This document shows, piece after piece, positions 1-10,137 of a stretch of DNA of 64,000 bases (positions are counted from its first letter, which is position 1; each line of letters begins with the position of its first letter). Under the pieces are notes generated by a model. That model saw only the letters and a list, made by a program, of their open reading frames with translations. It did not search any database and was not told where the DNA came from. Origin of the DNA: Monodelphis domestica (Eukaryota; Chordata; Mammalia; Didelphimorphia; Didelphidae); contig NC_077230.1 in NCBI RefSeq assembly GCF_027887165.1, forward strand, positions 37,089,351 to 37,153,350, written 5' to 3'. A program made the translations under genes and the position numbers.

Positions 1-880
1 TGCATCTATTAAGATCATCATGTGATTTTTGTTCGTATGCTTGTTGATATGGTCAATCATATGGATGGTTTTCCTAATATCGAACCAGCCCTGCATTCCT
101 GATATAAATTCTACTTGATCATAGTGAATGACCCTCCTGATCACTTGCTGGAGAGTCTTTTTCCTAGTATCCTATTTAAGATTTTTGCGTCTATATTCAT
201 TAGGAAGATTGGTCTATAGTTTTCTTTCTCCCTTTTTGAGCTGCCTGGCTTTGGAATCAGTACCATGTTTTGTCAAAACAGAAATTTGGTAGAACTCCCT
301 CTTTGCTTATTCTGTCAAATAATTTGTATAGTTTTGGGGTTAGCTGTGCTTTGAATGTTTGATAGGCCTGGGGCTTTTTTCTTAGGCAGTTCTTTGATTG
401 CTTGTTGGATTTCTTTTTCAGATATGGGATTGTTTAAGAATTCTATTTCTTCTTCTGTTAATCGAGGCAATTTATATTTTTGTAAATATTCACCCATATC
501 ACCTAGATTGGTCTATTTCTTACCATATAGTTGGGGAAAGTAGTTTTTAATGATTGCCTTAATTTCTTCTTCATTGGAGGTAAGGTCCCACTTTTCATCT
601 ATGAGGCTGTTAATTTGCTTTTCTTCATTCCTTTTCTTAATTAAATTGACCGGTAGTTTGTCTATTTTGTTTGTTTTTCAAAGACTAATTCTAGTCTTAT
701 TTATTAGTTCAATAATTCTATCACTTTTGATTTCATTAATTTTTTTCCCTTAATTTTTAAGATCTTTAGTTTGGTTTTCTTTTGGGGGTTTTTAATTTGT
801 TATCTTTCAAGTTTGTTTATTTGCATTTCCAATTCATTGATCTCTGCCCTCCTTAATCTGTTAATATATGCACTGAGGAA
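1..880 (-). mobile_element. L1-B, left-edge copy (5' part of the remnant only)
   Basis: This is minus-strand L1 ORF2, from the middle of the reverse transcriptase back towards the region between endonuclease and RT. The 60-codon piece at 315-497 carries [19 protein letters not shown], matching the L1 RT N-terminal segment that normally continues into a PGPDG motif. Homology to the other L1 in this window (49550-49580) stops at about 876-880, where the satellite begins. The L1 3' part of this copy lies off the left edge. Confidence 0.9.
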
Positions 881-3086
881 TATTGATTATATTTGGGACA
901 GAGTTTAAGTTCTTGGCCCTATTTGCTTTCTATTAGCTTAAAAACCTATAGAAAAGGTTTATGTTAATATATTTGTATAAGTGGGTCTTTCTTTAATATG
1001 AGAATAACTGTGGACATGTGATTTCCCAAGATTTAGATGGCCTCATGTTTACGTGTTAGGTACCTTTTTAAGTGCTAGGGATAAGATGCCGTATAAATAC
1101 AGCTTTTTAATTAGGGACTTCATGTTTATAGTTTTTTTTTTTTCAAGAAAGTTTCATTTAGGACAGTGTAAAGTTCTGTGTCCTATATGCTTTGTTTTAC
1201 ATTAAAATCCAAGGTTAAGTATAATAATGTTAACACTTCTAAGAAATGGCTCTCATTTAGGTATCAGAATGACTTTTGGGCATTGAGATGCTCTCATGTT
1301 TAGGTGTTGGTACTTTTTTGAATTTGCTAGGAACAAGTTTCTGTATGAATGCAGATTTTTAGTTAGGGACTTCACGTTTGTTCCCATTTTAGTCTTTTTT
1401 CAAGAGTTTCATTTGAGACTGTAAAATTCTGGGTCATACTTGCTTTCGTTTACCTTAAAAATCAATGGTTAGGTGTAATCATTTTAACACTTCTTAGAAG
1501 CGTTAAGTCCTCTGTGCTTTATGTTTTGTTTTAGCTTAAACTATGTGGTTAAGTGTAATGTTAACACTTTTTAGCAATGGCTTTCATTTAGGTATAAGGA
1601 GAACTTTGGGGCATTGAGATGTTCGCATGTTTAGGTGTTTGTACTTTTTTGAATTGCTAGGACTAAGATTCAGGATGAATTCAGCTCTTTAAAAGTGAGG
1701 GTGCTCATGTTTCTTCCCATTTTCGTTTTTTCCTTCAGGAAATCGTAATGGCTCTCATTCAGATATCAGAATGACTTTTAGGCTTGGAGATGCTCTGATG
1801 TTTAGACGTTGGTAGTTTTTTTGAATCGCTTCGGATAAGATTCAGGATGAATTCAGCTTTTTAGTGACGATCTTCATGTTTGTTCCCATTTTAGTTTTTT
1901 CCTTTAAGAGATTGTAATGGTTGTCATTTTGGTATCAGAATGACTTTTGGGCATTGTTGTGCTCTCATATTTAGGTGTTAGGTACTTTGGAAGTGCTACG
2001 GAGACGATTCCGTATGAAGTTAGCTTTCTGGTGAGGGTCTTCATGTTTGTTCTCAATTTCGTTTTTTCGTCAAGAGAGTTACTTACATTTGGCACAGTGT
2101 TAAGATCTCTGTCCTACTTCTTTTGTTTTAGCTTCAACAACTATATGGTTAAGGGTAATAGTAAGACTTTTTAGAAATGGTTCTCATTTCGGTATCACAA
2201 TGACTTTTTGGCATTGAGATTCCTTCATGTTTATGTGTTAGGTAGTTTTTTGAAGTGCTACGGATAAGAGTCAGTATGAAATTAGCTTTTTTTAATGAGG
2301 GTCTTCATGTTTGTTCCCATTTTAGTATATTTCTTCAAAAGAGTTCCATATGGGACAATGTTAAGTTCTGCATCCGGTTTGTTTTGTGTTCGCTCAAAAT
2401 CTATGGTTAAGTGTAACGTTAACACTTCTTTGAAATGGCTCTCATTTGGGTATCTGAATGACTTTTTGGCAATCAGATGGCCTAGGTGCTTTTTGACCTT
2501 CAGTATGAATTTTACCTTTTTAGGTTAGGGTCTTCATGTTTGTTCTCAATTTTGTTTTTTCGTCAAGCTAATTAAGTTTGGGACAGTGTTATGTTCCCTG
2601 TCCTGTTTGTTTTGTTTTAGCTTAAAATATATGGTTATTTAATACTTTAATACTTTTTTATAATGGCTGTCATTTAGGTATCAGAGTGGCTTTTGAGCAT
2701 TGAGATGCTCTCATGTTTAGGTGTTTGTAGTTTTTTGAAGTGCTAGGACTAAGATTAAGGATGACTTCAGCTTTTTAGTGAAGGTCTTAATTGGTGTTCC
2801 CATTTTAGTTGTTTCCTTCAAGAGATGGTAATTGCTCTCATATAGGTATCAGAATGATACCATTGTGATGCTCTCATGTTTAGGTGTTTGGTACTTCTTT
2901 GAAATGATAGGGACAAGATTCTGTAGGAATTTAGCCTTTTAGTCAGGGACTTCCATTTTGTTCTCATGTCAGTTTTTTCAAAGAAAGTTTCATTTAGGAC
3001 AGTGTAAAGAGATCTGTGTCCTCTATGCTTTGTTTTAGATTAAAATCGAAGGTTACGTGTCCTAATGAGAACACTTCATAGAAATG
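881..3086. repeat. Satellite block, unit 1 (monomers of about 250 and 167 bp)
   Basis: Monomers are marked by ctctcatgtttaggtgtt-type strings at about 1041, 1291, 1621, 1791, 1961, 2221, 2478 (degraded), 2710 and 2871. Spacings are near 250-260 bp or near 167-170 bp, plus one of about 330 bp that repeats an internal segment. The short form lacks about 85 bp around tttcatttaggacagtg to ttaacacttctt. Monomers differ from each other by roughly 10-25 percent by eye. The block is therefore much older than the amplification of the 6.24-kb unit. I do not recognise the family. It has no coding potential. Confidence 0.9.
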
Positions 3087-3880
3087 TCTGTCTCTTAGCC
3101 AGTACCAAATTGAGTTGATGACCACTGCTTTATAATAGAGTTTGAGATCTGGGACTGCAAAGCCACCTTCCTTCAAATTTTTTTTCATTATTTCCCTGGA
3201 TATCCTCGATCCTTTTTTCTTCCAAATGAACTTTGTTATGTTTTTTTTCTAAATCAGTAAAAAAAAAAAAATTTTGGAAGTCACTAATAGATAAATAAAT
3301 AAGTGTGGGTAGGATGGTCATTTTTATTATTTTGGCTCATGAGCAGTTGATGTTTTTCCAATTGATCAAATCTAGTTTTAGTTTTGTGGAGAGTATTTTG
3401 TAGTTGTCTGTCTCGGGAGATAGATTCCTAAGAAATTTATATTGTCTAGGGTGCTTTTAAATGGGATTTCTCTTCGTATTCTTGCTGCTGAGCTGTGCTG
3501 GAGAAATGCTGATGACTTATGTGGGTTTATTTTGTATCCTGCAACTTTGCTTAAGTTGTTGATTATTTCGACTAGCTTTTTGGTTGATTCTCTAGGATTC
3601 TTTAAGTAGACCATCATATCTGCAAAGAGCGATAACTTGGTCTCCTCCTTGCCTATATTCATGCCTTCAATTTATTTTTCTTCTCTAATTGCTAATGCTA
3701 GTGTTTCTAGTACAATGTTAAATAATAGAGGTGATGAGCATCCTTGTTTCACTCCTGATGTTATTGGGAATGCATCAGGTTTATCCCCATTGCAGATGAT
3801 GTTAGCTGATGGTTTTAGATAGATATTGTTTATTATTTTTAGGAAAGGCCCTTCTATTCCTATGCTTTCTAGCGTTTTGG
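3087..3880 (-). mobile_element. L1-A fragment, unit 1 (ORF2 interior, both ends lost)
   Basis: This is minus-strand ORF2 running from the RT palm into the linker. Codons at 3378-3662 read [20 protein letters not shown] and [13 protein letters not shown]. The low-coordinate part matches 5374-5530 of L1-B at very roughly 85-90 percent by eye, so A and B are separate insertions or an old duplication. It lacks about 20 bp of L1-B sequence near 3408. The left edge meets satellite at about 3087. The right edge meets about 20 bp of unassigned sequence and then the L1-B 3' end. Confidence 0.9.
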
Positions 3881-4117
3881 TTTTTTCCCCTATGTTAAAA
3901 GCATTATTTTATTTGGTCATTTTCATATATTATTCATTGGAAACAGATCATTGTCTTTTCTTACCACCCCCACCCCCCTCCGCCACCCCTTCCCTAGCTG
4001 ACCACGCTTCGTCTGGGTATCACATGTGCCCTTGCTCTGCACCCATTTCCTTTTCGTTAGTATTTGCACTAGGGTGCTCATTTAGCGTCTCTCCTCAATC
4101 ATGTCCCCTCAACCTCT

Positions 4118-5335
4118 TTAGTCAAGCAGTTGCTTTTCCTTGGTGTCTTTACTCCCACGGTTTTCCTCTGCTTGACTGTAGTTTGTTTGTTTTTTTTCTC
4201 TCGTGGATAGCTGCACATTGTTCAGGGACATTGTAAAGCCATTACTCTGGAGAAGTCCATTACATTCTTTTGTCTCTGTGTACAATGTTCTCCTGGTTCT
4301 GCTCCTCTCACTCTGCATCACTTCCTGGAGGTTGTTCCAGTCCCCATGAAATTCCTCCACTTTATTATTCCTTTGAGCACAATAGTATTCCATCACCAGC
4401 ATATTCCACAATTTGTTCAGCCATTCCCCAATTGAAGGGCATCCCCTCATGTTCCCATTTTTGGCCACCACAAAGAGCGCGGCTGTGAATATTCTTGTAC
4501 AAGTCTTTTTCCTTATTATGTCTTTGGGGTACAAACCCAGCAGTGCTATGGCTGGATCAAAGGGCAGACAGTCTTTTTTCGCCCTGTGGGCATAGTTCCA
4601 AATTGCCCTCCAGAATGGTTGGCTCAATTCACAACTCCACCAGCAATGCATTAATGTCCCCACTTTGCCACATCCCCTCCAGCATTTGTTACTTTCCTTT
4701 GCTGTCATGTTGACCAATCTGCTAGGTGTGAGGTGATACCTCAGAGTTGTTTTGATTTGCATCTCTCTGATTATAAGAGATATAGAACACTTTTTCATGT
4801 GCTTATTCATAGTTTTGATTTCTTTGGTTGAGAACTGCCTGTTCATGTCCCTTGCCCATATTTCAATTGGAGAATGGCTTGATTTTCTGTACAATTCATT
4901 TAGCTCTTTATAAATTTGAGTCATTAGACTTTTGTCAGAGGTTTTTATGAAGATCGTTTCCCAATTTTTTGCTTCCCTTCTGACTTTAGTTACATTGGTT
5001 TTGTTTGTACAAAAACTTTTTAATTTGATGTAGTCAAAAGTATTGATTTTTCTATTTTGTGACTCTGTTTTGCTTGATTTAAAATCTTTCCCCTCCCAAA
5101 GGTCTGACATGTATACTAGTCTGTGATCACTTAATTTACTTATAGTTTCCTTCTCTATGTTCAAGTCATTCACCCATTCTGAGTTTATCTTGGTGTAGGG
5201 TGTGAGGTGTTGATCCAAACCTAATCTCTCCCCACACTGTCTTCTAGTTTTCCCAGCAGTTTTTATCAAATAGTGGGTTTTTGTCCCCAAAGCTGGGGTC
5301 TTTGGGTTTGTCATAGACTGTCTTGCTGAGGTCAT
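4118..5335 (-). pseudogene. L1 ORF2 C-terminal domain, longest open frame (405 codons), unit 1
   Basis: This is the C-terminal third of L1 ORF2p, the RNA-binding cysteine-rich region beyond the reverse transcriptase. It matches the family through DPHLTP-like DQHLTPYTKINSEWVNDL (near residues 40-60), LKSFCTNKTNVTKV, REMQIKTTLRYHLTP, the zinc-knuckle-like CWRGCGKVGTLMHCWWSC with all four cysteines and the histidine, FDPAIALLGLYPKD and CTRIFTAALF. The first 30 or so codons are out of the family frame, so the apparent start is accidental. Without RT and endonuclease it cannot act on its own. It is open in units 1 and 5 only. Confidence 0.9.
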
Positions 5336-5783
5336 TTACCCCAAGTGTATTCCACTGATCTTCCTTTCTGTCACTTAGCCAGTACCAAATTGTTTTGATG
5401 ACCGCTGCTTTGTAATATAGTTGGCGATCTGGGACTGCAAGGCCACCTTCCTTTGATTTTTTTTTTTCATTATTTCCCTGGATAGCCTTGATCCTTTATT
5501 CTTCCAAATGAACTTTGTTATGGTTTTCCCTAATTCAGTAAAATAGTTTTTTGGTAGTTCAGTGGGTATGGCACTAAAGAGATAGATAAATTTAGGTAGG
5601 ATGTTCATTTTGATTATGTTAGTTCATCCCACCCATGAGCAATCAATGTTTTTCCAATTGTTTAGATCTAGTTTTAATTGTGTGGAGAGTGTTTTGTAGT
5701 TGTGTTCATATAGTTCCTGTGTTTGTCTCGGGAGATAGATTCCTAAGTATTTTATATTGTCTCAGGTGACTTTAAATGGAATT

Positions 5784-6383
5784 TCACTTTCTAATTCCTG
5801 CTTGAACTGGGTTGGAGATATATAGAAATGCTGATGACTTATGTGGGTTTATTTTGTATCCTGCAACTTTGCTAAAGTGGTTGATCATTTTGAGTAGCTT
5901 TTTGATTGATTCTCTAGGATTCTTTAAGTAGACCATCATATCCACAAAGAGCGATAACTTGGTCTCCTCCTTGCCTATTTTAATGCCTTCAATTTTTTTT
6001 TTTTTGCTAATTGCTAATGCTAGTGTTTCTAGTACAATGTTAAATAATAGAGGTGATAATGAGCATCCTTGTTTCACTCCTGATCTTATTGGGAATGCAC
6101 CAGGTTTAGCCCCATTGCAGATGATGTTAGCTGATGGTGTTAGATATATGTTTATTATTTTTAGGGAAGACCCTTCTATTCCTATGCTTTCTAATGGTTT
6201 TAATATGAATGGGTGTTGTATTTTATCGAAGGCTTTTTCTGCATCTATTAAGATCATCATGTGATTTTTGTTCGTATGCTTGTTGATATGGTCAATCATA
6301 TGGATGGTTTTCCTAATATCGAACCAGCCCTGCATTCCTGATATAAATTCTACTTGATCATAGTGAATGACCCTCCTGATCAC
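5784..6383 (-). pseudogene. L1 reverse transcriptase core remnant, unit 1
   Basis: The 199 codons cover RT fingers and palm: [20 protein letters not shown], the first palm aspartate in LIDAEKAFD, the [15 protein letters not shown] strand, then the active-site turn. In L1s the turn is F-A-D-D; here it is F-V-D-M, one codon shorter than the family. It would be expected to be catalytically dead. Copies occur in every unit, as 199 or 131 codons depending on a T-run length near 5996. Confidence 0.9.
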
Positions 6384-7118
6384 TTGCTGGAGAGTCTTTT
6401 TCCTAGTATCCTATTTAAGATTTTTGCGTCTATATTCATTAGGAAGATTGGTCTATAGTTTTCTTTCTCCCTTTTTGAGCTGCCTGGCTTTGGAATCAGT
6501 ACCATGTTTTGTCAAAACAGAAATTTGGTAGAACTCCCTCTTTGCTTATTCTGTCAAATAATTTGTATAGTTTTGGGGTTAGCTGTGCTTTGAATGTTTG
6601 ATAGGCCTGGGGCTTTTTTCTTAGGCAGTTCTTTGATTGCTTGTTGGATTTCTTTTTCAGATATGGGATTGTTTAAGAATTCTATTTCTTCTTCTGTTAA
6701 TCGAGGCAATTTATATTTTTGTAAATATTCACCCATATCACCTAGATTGGTCTATTTCTTACCATATAGTTGGGGAAAGTAGTTTTTAATGATTGCCTTA
6801 ATTTCTTCTTCATTGGAGGTAAGGTCCCACTTTTCATCTATGAGGCTGTTAATTTGCTTTTCTTCATTCCTTTTCTTAATTAAATTGACCGGTAGTTTGT
6901 CTATTTTGTTTGTTTTTCAAAGACTAATTCTAGTCTTATTTATTAGTTCAATAATTCTATCACTTTTGATTTCATTAATTTTTTCCCTTAATTTTTAAGA
7001 TCTTTAGTTTGGTTTTCTTTTGGGGGTTTTTAATTTGTTATCTTTCAAGTTTGTTTATTTGCATTTCCAATTCATTGATCTCTGCCCTCCTTAATCTGTT
7101 AATATATGCACTGAGGAA

Positions 7119-9325
7119 TATTGATTATATTTGGGACAGAGTTTAAGTTCTTGGCCCTATTTGCTTTCTATTAGCTTAAAAACCTATTGAAAAGGTTTAT
7201 GTTAATATATTTGCATAAGTGGGTCTTTCTTTAATATGAGAATAACTGTGGACATGTGATTTCCCAAGATTTAGATGGCCTCATGTTTACGTGTTAGGTA
7301 CCTTTTTAAGTGCTAGGGATAAGATGCCGTATAAATACAGCTTTTTAATTAGGGACTTCATGTTTATAGTTTTTTTTTTTTTCAAGAAAGTTTCATTTAG
7401 GACAGTGTAAAGTTCTGTGTCCTATATGCTTTGTTTTACATTAAAATCCAAGGTTAAGTATAATAATGTTAACACTTCTAAGAAATGGCTCTCATTTAGG
7501 TATCAGAATGACTTTTGGGCATTGAGATGCTCTCATGTTTAGGTGTTGGTACTTTTTTGAATTTGCTAGGAACAAGTTTCTGTATGAATGCAGATTTTTA
7601 GTTAGGGACTTCACGTTTGTTCCCATTTTAGTCTTTTTTCAAGAGTTTCATTTGAGACTGTAAAATTCTGGGTCATACTTGCTTTCGTTTACCTTAAAAA
7701 TCAATGGTTAGGTGTAATCATTTTAACACTTCTTAGAAGCGTTAAGTCCTCTGTGCTTTATGTTTTGTTTTAGCTTAAACTATGTGGTTAAGTGTAATGT
7801 TAACACTTTTTAGCAATGGCTTTCATTTAGGTATAAGGAGAACTTTGGGGCATTGAGATGTTCGCATGTTTAGGTGTTTGTACTTTTTTGAATTGCTAGG
7901 ACTAAGATTCAGGATGAATTCAGCTCTTTAAAAGTGAGGGTGCTCATGTTTCTTCCCATTTTCGTTTTTTCCTTCAGGAAATCGTAATGGCTCTCATTCA
8001 GATATCAGAATGACTTTTAGGCTTGGAGATGCTCTGATGTTTAGACGTTGGTAGTTTTTTTGAATCGCTTCGGATAAGATTCAGGATGAATTCAGCTTTT
8101 TAGTGACGATCTTCATGTTTGTTCCCATTTTAGTTTTTTCCTTTAAGAGATTGTAATGGTTGTCATTTTGGTATCAGAATGACTTTTGGGCATTGTTGTG
8201 CTCTCATATTTAGGTGTTAGGTACTTTGGAAGTGCTACGGAGACGATTCCGTATGAAGTTAGCTTTCTGGTGAGGGTCTTCATGTTTGTTCTCAATTTCG
8301 TTTTTTCGTCAAGAGAGTTACTTACATTTGGCACAGTGTTAAGATCTCTGTCCTACTTCTTTTGTTTTAGCTTCAACAACTATGTGGTTAAGGGTAATAG
8401 TAAGACTTTTTAGAAATGGTTCTCATTTCGGTATCACAATGACTTTTTGGCATTGAGATTCCTTCATGTTTATGTGTTAGGTAGTTTTTTGAAGTGCTAC
8501 GGATAAGAGTCAGTATGAAATTAGCTTTTTTTAATGAGGGTCTTCATGTTTGTTCCCATTTTAGTCTATTTCTTCAAAAGAGTTCCATATGGGACAATGT
8601 TAAGTTCTGCATCCGGTTTGTTTTGTGTTCGCTCAAAATCTATGGTTAAGTGTAACGTTAACACTTCTTTGAAATGGCTCTCATTTGGGTATCTGAATGA
8701 CTTTTTGGCAATCAGATGGCCTAGGTGCTTTTTGACCTTCAGTATGAATTTTACCTTTTTAGGTTAGGGTCTTCATGTTTGTTCTCAATTTTGTTTTTTC
8801 GTCAAGCTAATTAAGTTTGGGACAGTGTTATGTTCCCTGTCCTGTTTGTTTTGTTTTAGCTTAAAATATATGGTTATTTAATACTTTAATACTTTTTTAT
8901 AATGGCTGTCATTTAGGTATCAGAGTGGCTTTTGAGCATTGAGATGCTCTCATGTTTAGGTGTTTGTAGTTTTTTGAAGTGCTAGGACTAAGATTAAGGA
9001 TGACTTCAGCTTTTTAGTGAAGGTCTTAATTGGTGTTCCCATTTTAGTTGTTTCCTTCAAGAGATGGTAATTGCTCTCATATAGGTATCAGAATGATACC
9101 ATTGTGATGCTCTCATGTTTAGGTGTTTGGTACTTCTTTGAAATGATAGGGACAAGATTCTGTAGGAATTTAGCCTTTTAGTCAGGGACTTCCATTTTGT
9201 TCTCATGTCAGTTTTTTCAAAGAAAGTTTCATTTAGGACAGTGTAAAGAGATCTGTGTCCTCTATGCTTTGTTTTAGATTAAAATCGAAGGTTACGTGTC
9301 CTAATGAGAACACTTCATAGAAATG
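7119..9325. repeat. Satellite block, unit 2
   Basis: It has the same monomer order as unit 1. It differs at the tatgtgg site (about 8383) and agtctatttc site (about 8564). Confidence 0.9.
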
Positions 9326-10117
9326 TCTGTCTCTTAGCCAGTACCAAATTGAGTTGATGACCACTGCTTTATAATAGAGTTTGAGATCTGGGACTGCAAA
9401 GCCACCTTCCTTCAAATTTTTTTTCATTATTTCCCTGGATATCCTCGATCCTTTTTTCTTCCAAATGAACTTTGTTATGTTTTTTTTCTAAATCAGTAAA
9501 AAAAAAAATTTTGGAAGTCACTAATAGATAAATAAATAAGTGTGGGTAGGATGGTCATTTTTATTATTTTGGCTCATGAGCAGTTGATGTTTTTCCAATT
9601 GATCAAATCTAGTTTTAGTTTTGTGGAGAGTATTTTGTAGTTGTCTGTCTCGGGAGATAGATTCCTAAGAAATTTATATTGTCTAGGGTGCTTTTAAATG
9701 GGATTTCTCTTCGTATTCTTGCTGCTGAGCTGTGCTGGAGAAATGCTGATGACTTATGTGGGTTTATTTTGTATCCTGCAACTTTGCTTAAGTTGTTGAT
9801 TATTTCGACTAGCTTTTTGGTTGATTCTCTAGGATTCTTTAAGTAGACCATCATATCTGCAAAGAGCGATAACTTGGTCTCCTCCTTGCCTATATTCATG
9901 CCTTCAATTTATTTTTCTTCTCTAATTGCTAATGCTAGTGTTTCTAGTACAATGTTAAATAATAGAGGTGATGAGCATCCTTGTTTCACTCCTGATGTTA
10001 TTGGGAATGCATCAGGTTTATCCCCATTGCAGATGATGTTAGCTGATGGTTTTAGATAGATATTGTTTATTATTTTTAGGAAAGGCCCTTCTATTCCTAT
10101 GCTTTCTAGCGTTTTGG
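9326..10117 (-). mobile_element. L1-A fragment, unit 2
   Basis: It has the same breakpoints and the same FADM active-site turn (codons at 9615-9899). The A run at about 9498 is shorter than in unit 1. Confidence 0.9.
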
Positions 10118-10137
10118 TTTTTTCCCCTATGTTAAAA

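Larger units (their letters stand above)
1..6239. repeat. Array unit 1 (6239 bp)
   Basis: The unit start is arbitrary and set by the window edge. Diagnostic states: seven T before ccctta at about 740; aaacctataga at about 940; private tatatgg at about 2142; agtatatttc at about 2324; the ORF2 C-terminal frame is open over 405 codons; agttcagtggg at about 5557. It shares the 740-960 state with units 3 and 4 but the 5000-5421 state with unit 5. Confidence 0.95.
3901..7118 (-). mobile_element. L1-B copy spanning units 1 and 2 (5'-truncated L1, 3.2 kb)
   Basis: Read on the minus strand from 7118 to 3901: RT N-terminal segment (6554-6736), RT core (199 codons, 5784-6383, with [13 protein letters not shown] and the [14 protein letters not shown] motif), thumb and linker (5375-5608), C-terminal domain (4118-5335), then a C-rich 3' UTR (about 3960-4060 on plus) and an A-rich end at about 3901. 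The RT active site reads [11 protein letters not shown] where live L1s have FADD. Full marsupial L1s are about 6-7 kb, so the endonuclease, ORF1 and 5' UTR are missing. Adjacent to L1-A at low coordinates and to satellite at high coordinates. Confidence 0.93.

Noticed and set aside
2058-2069. CENP-B-box-like string ttcgttttttcg in the satellite
   Set aside because: The core needs seven bases between TTCG and CGGG. Here there are six and no CGGG, so it does not fit.
1904-2528. 63-77-codon frames on both strands inside the satellite
   Set aside because: They sit in satellite monomers whose other copies do not keep the frames. They recur only because the whole unit is duplicated.
3826-4236. 136-codon plus-strand frame with a proline run and hydrophobic segments, repeated in every unit
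   Set aside because: It is the antisense of the L1-B 3' UTR and ORF2 end. The same reading appears wherever that L1 does, with no independent start, splice or family support.
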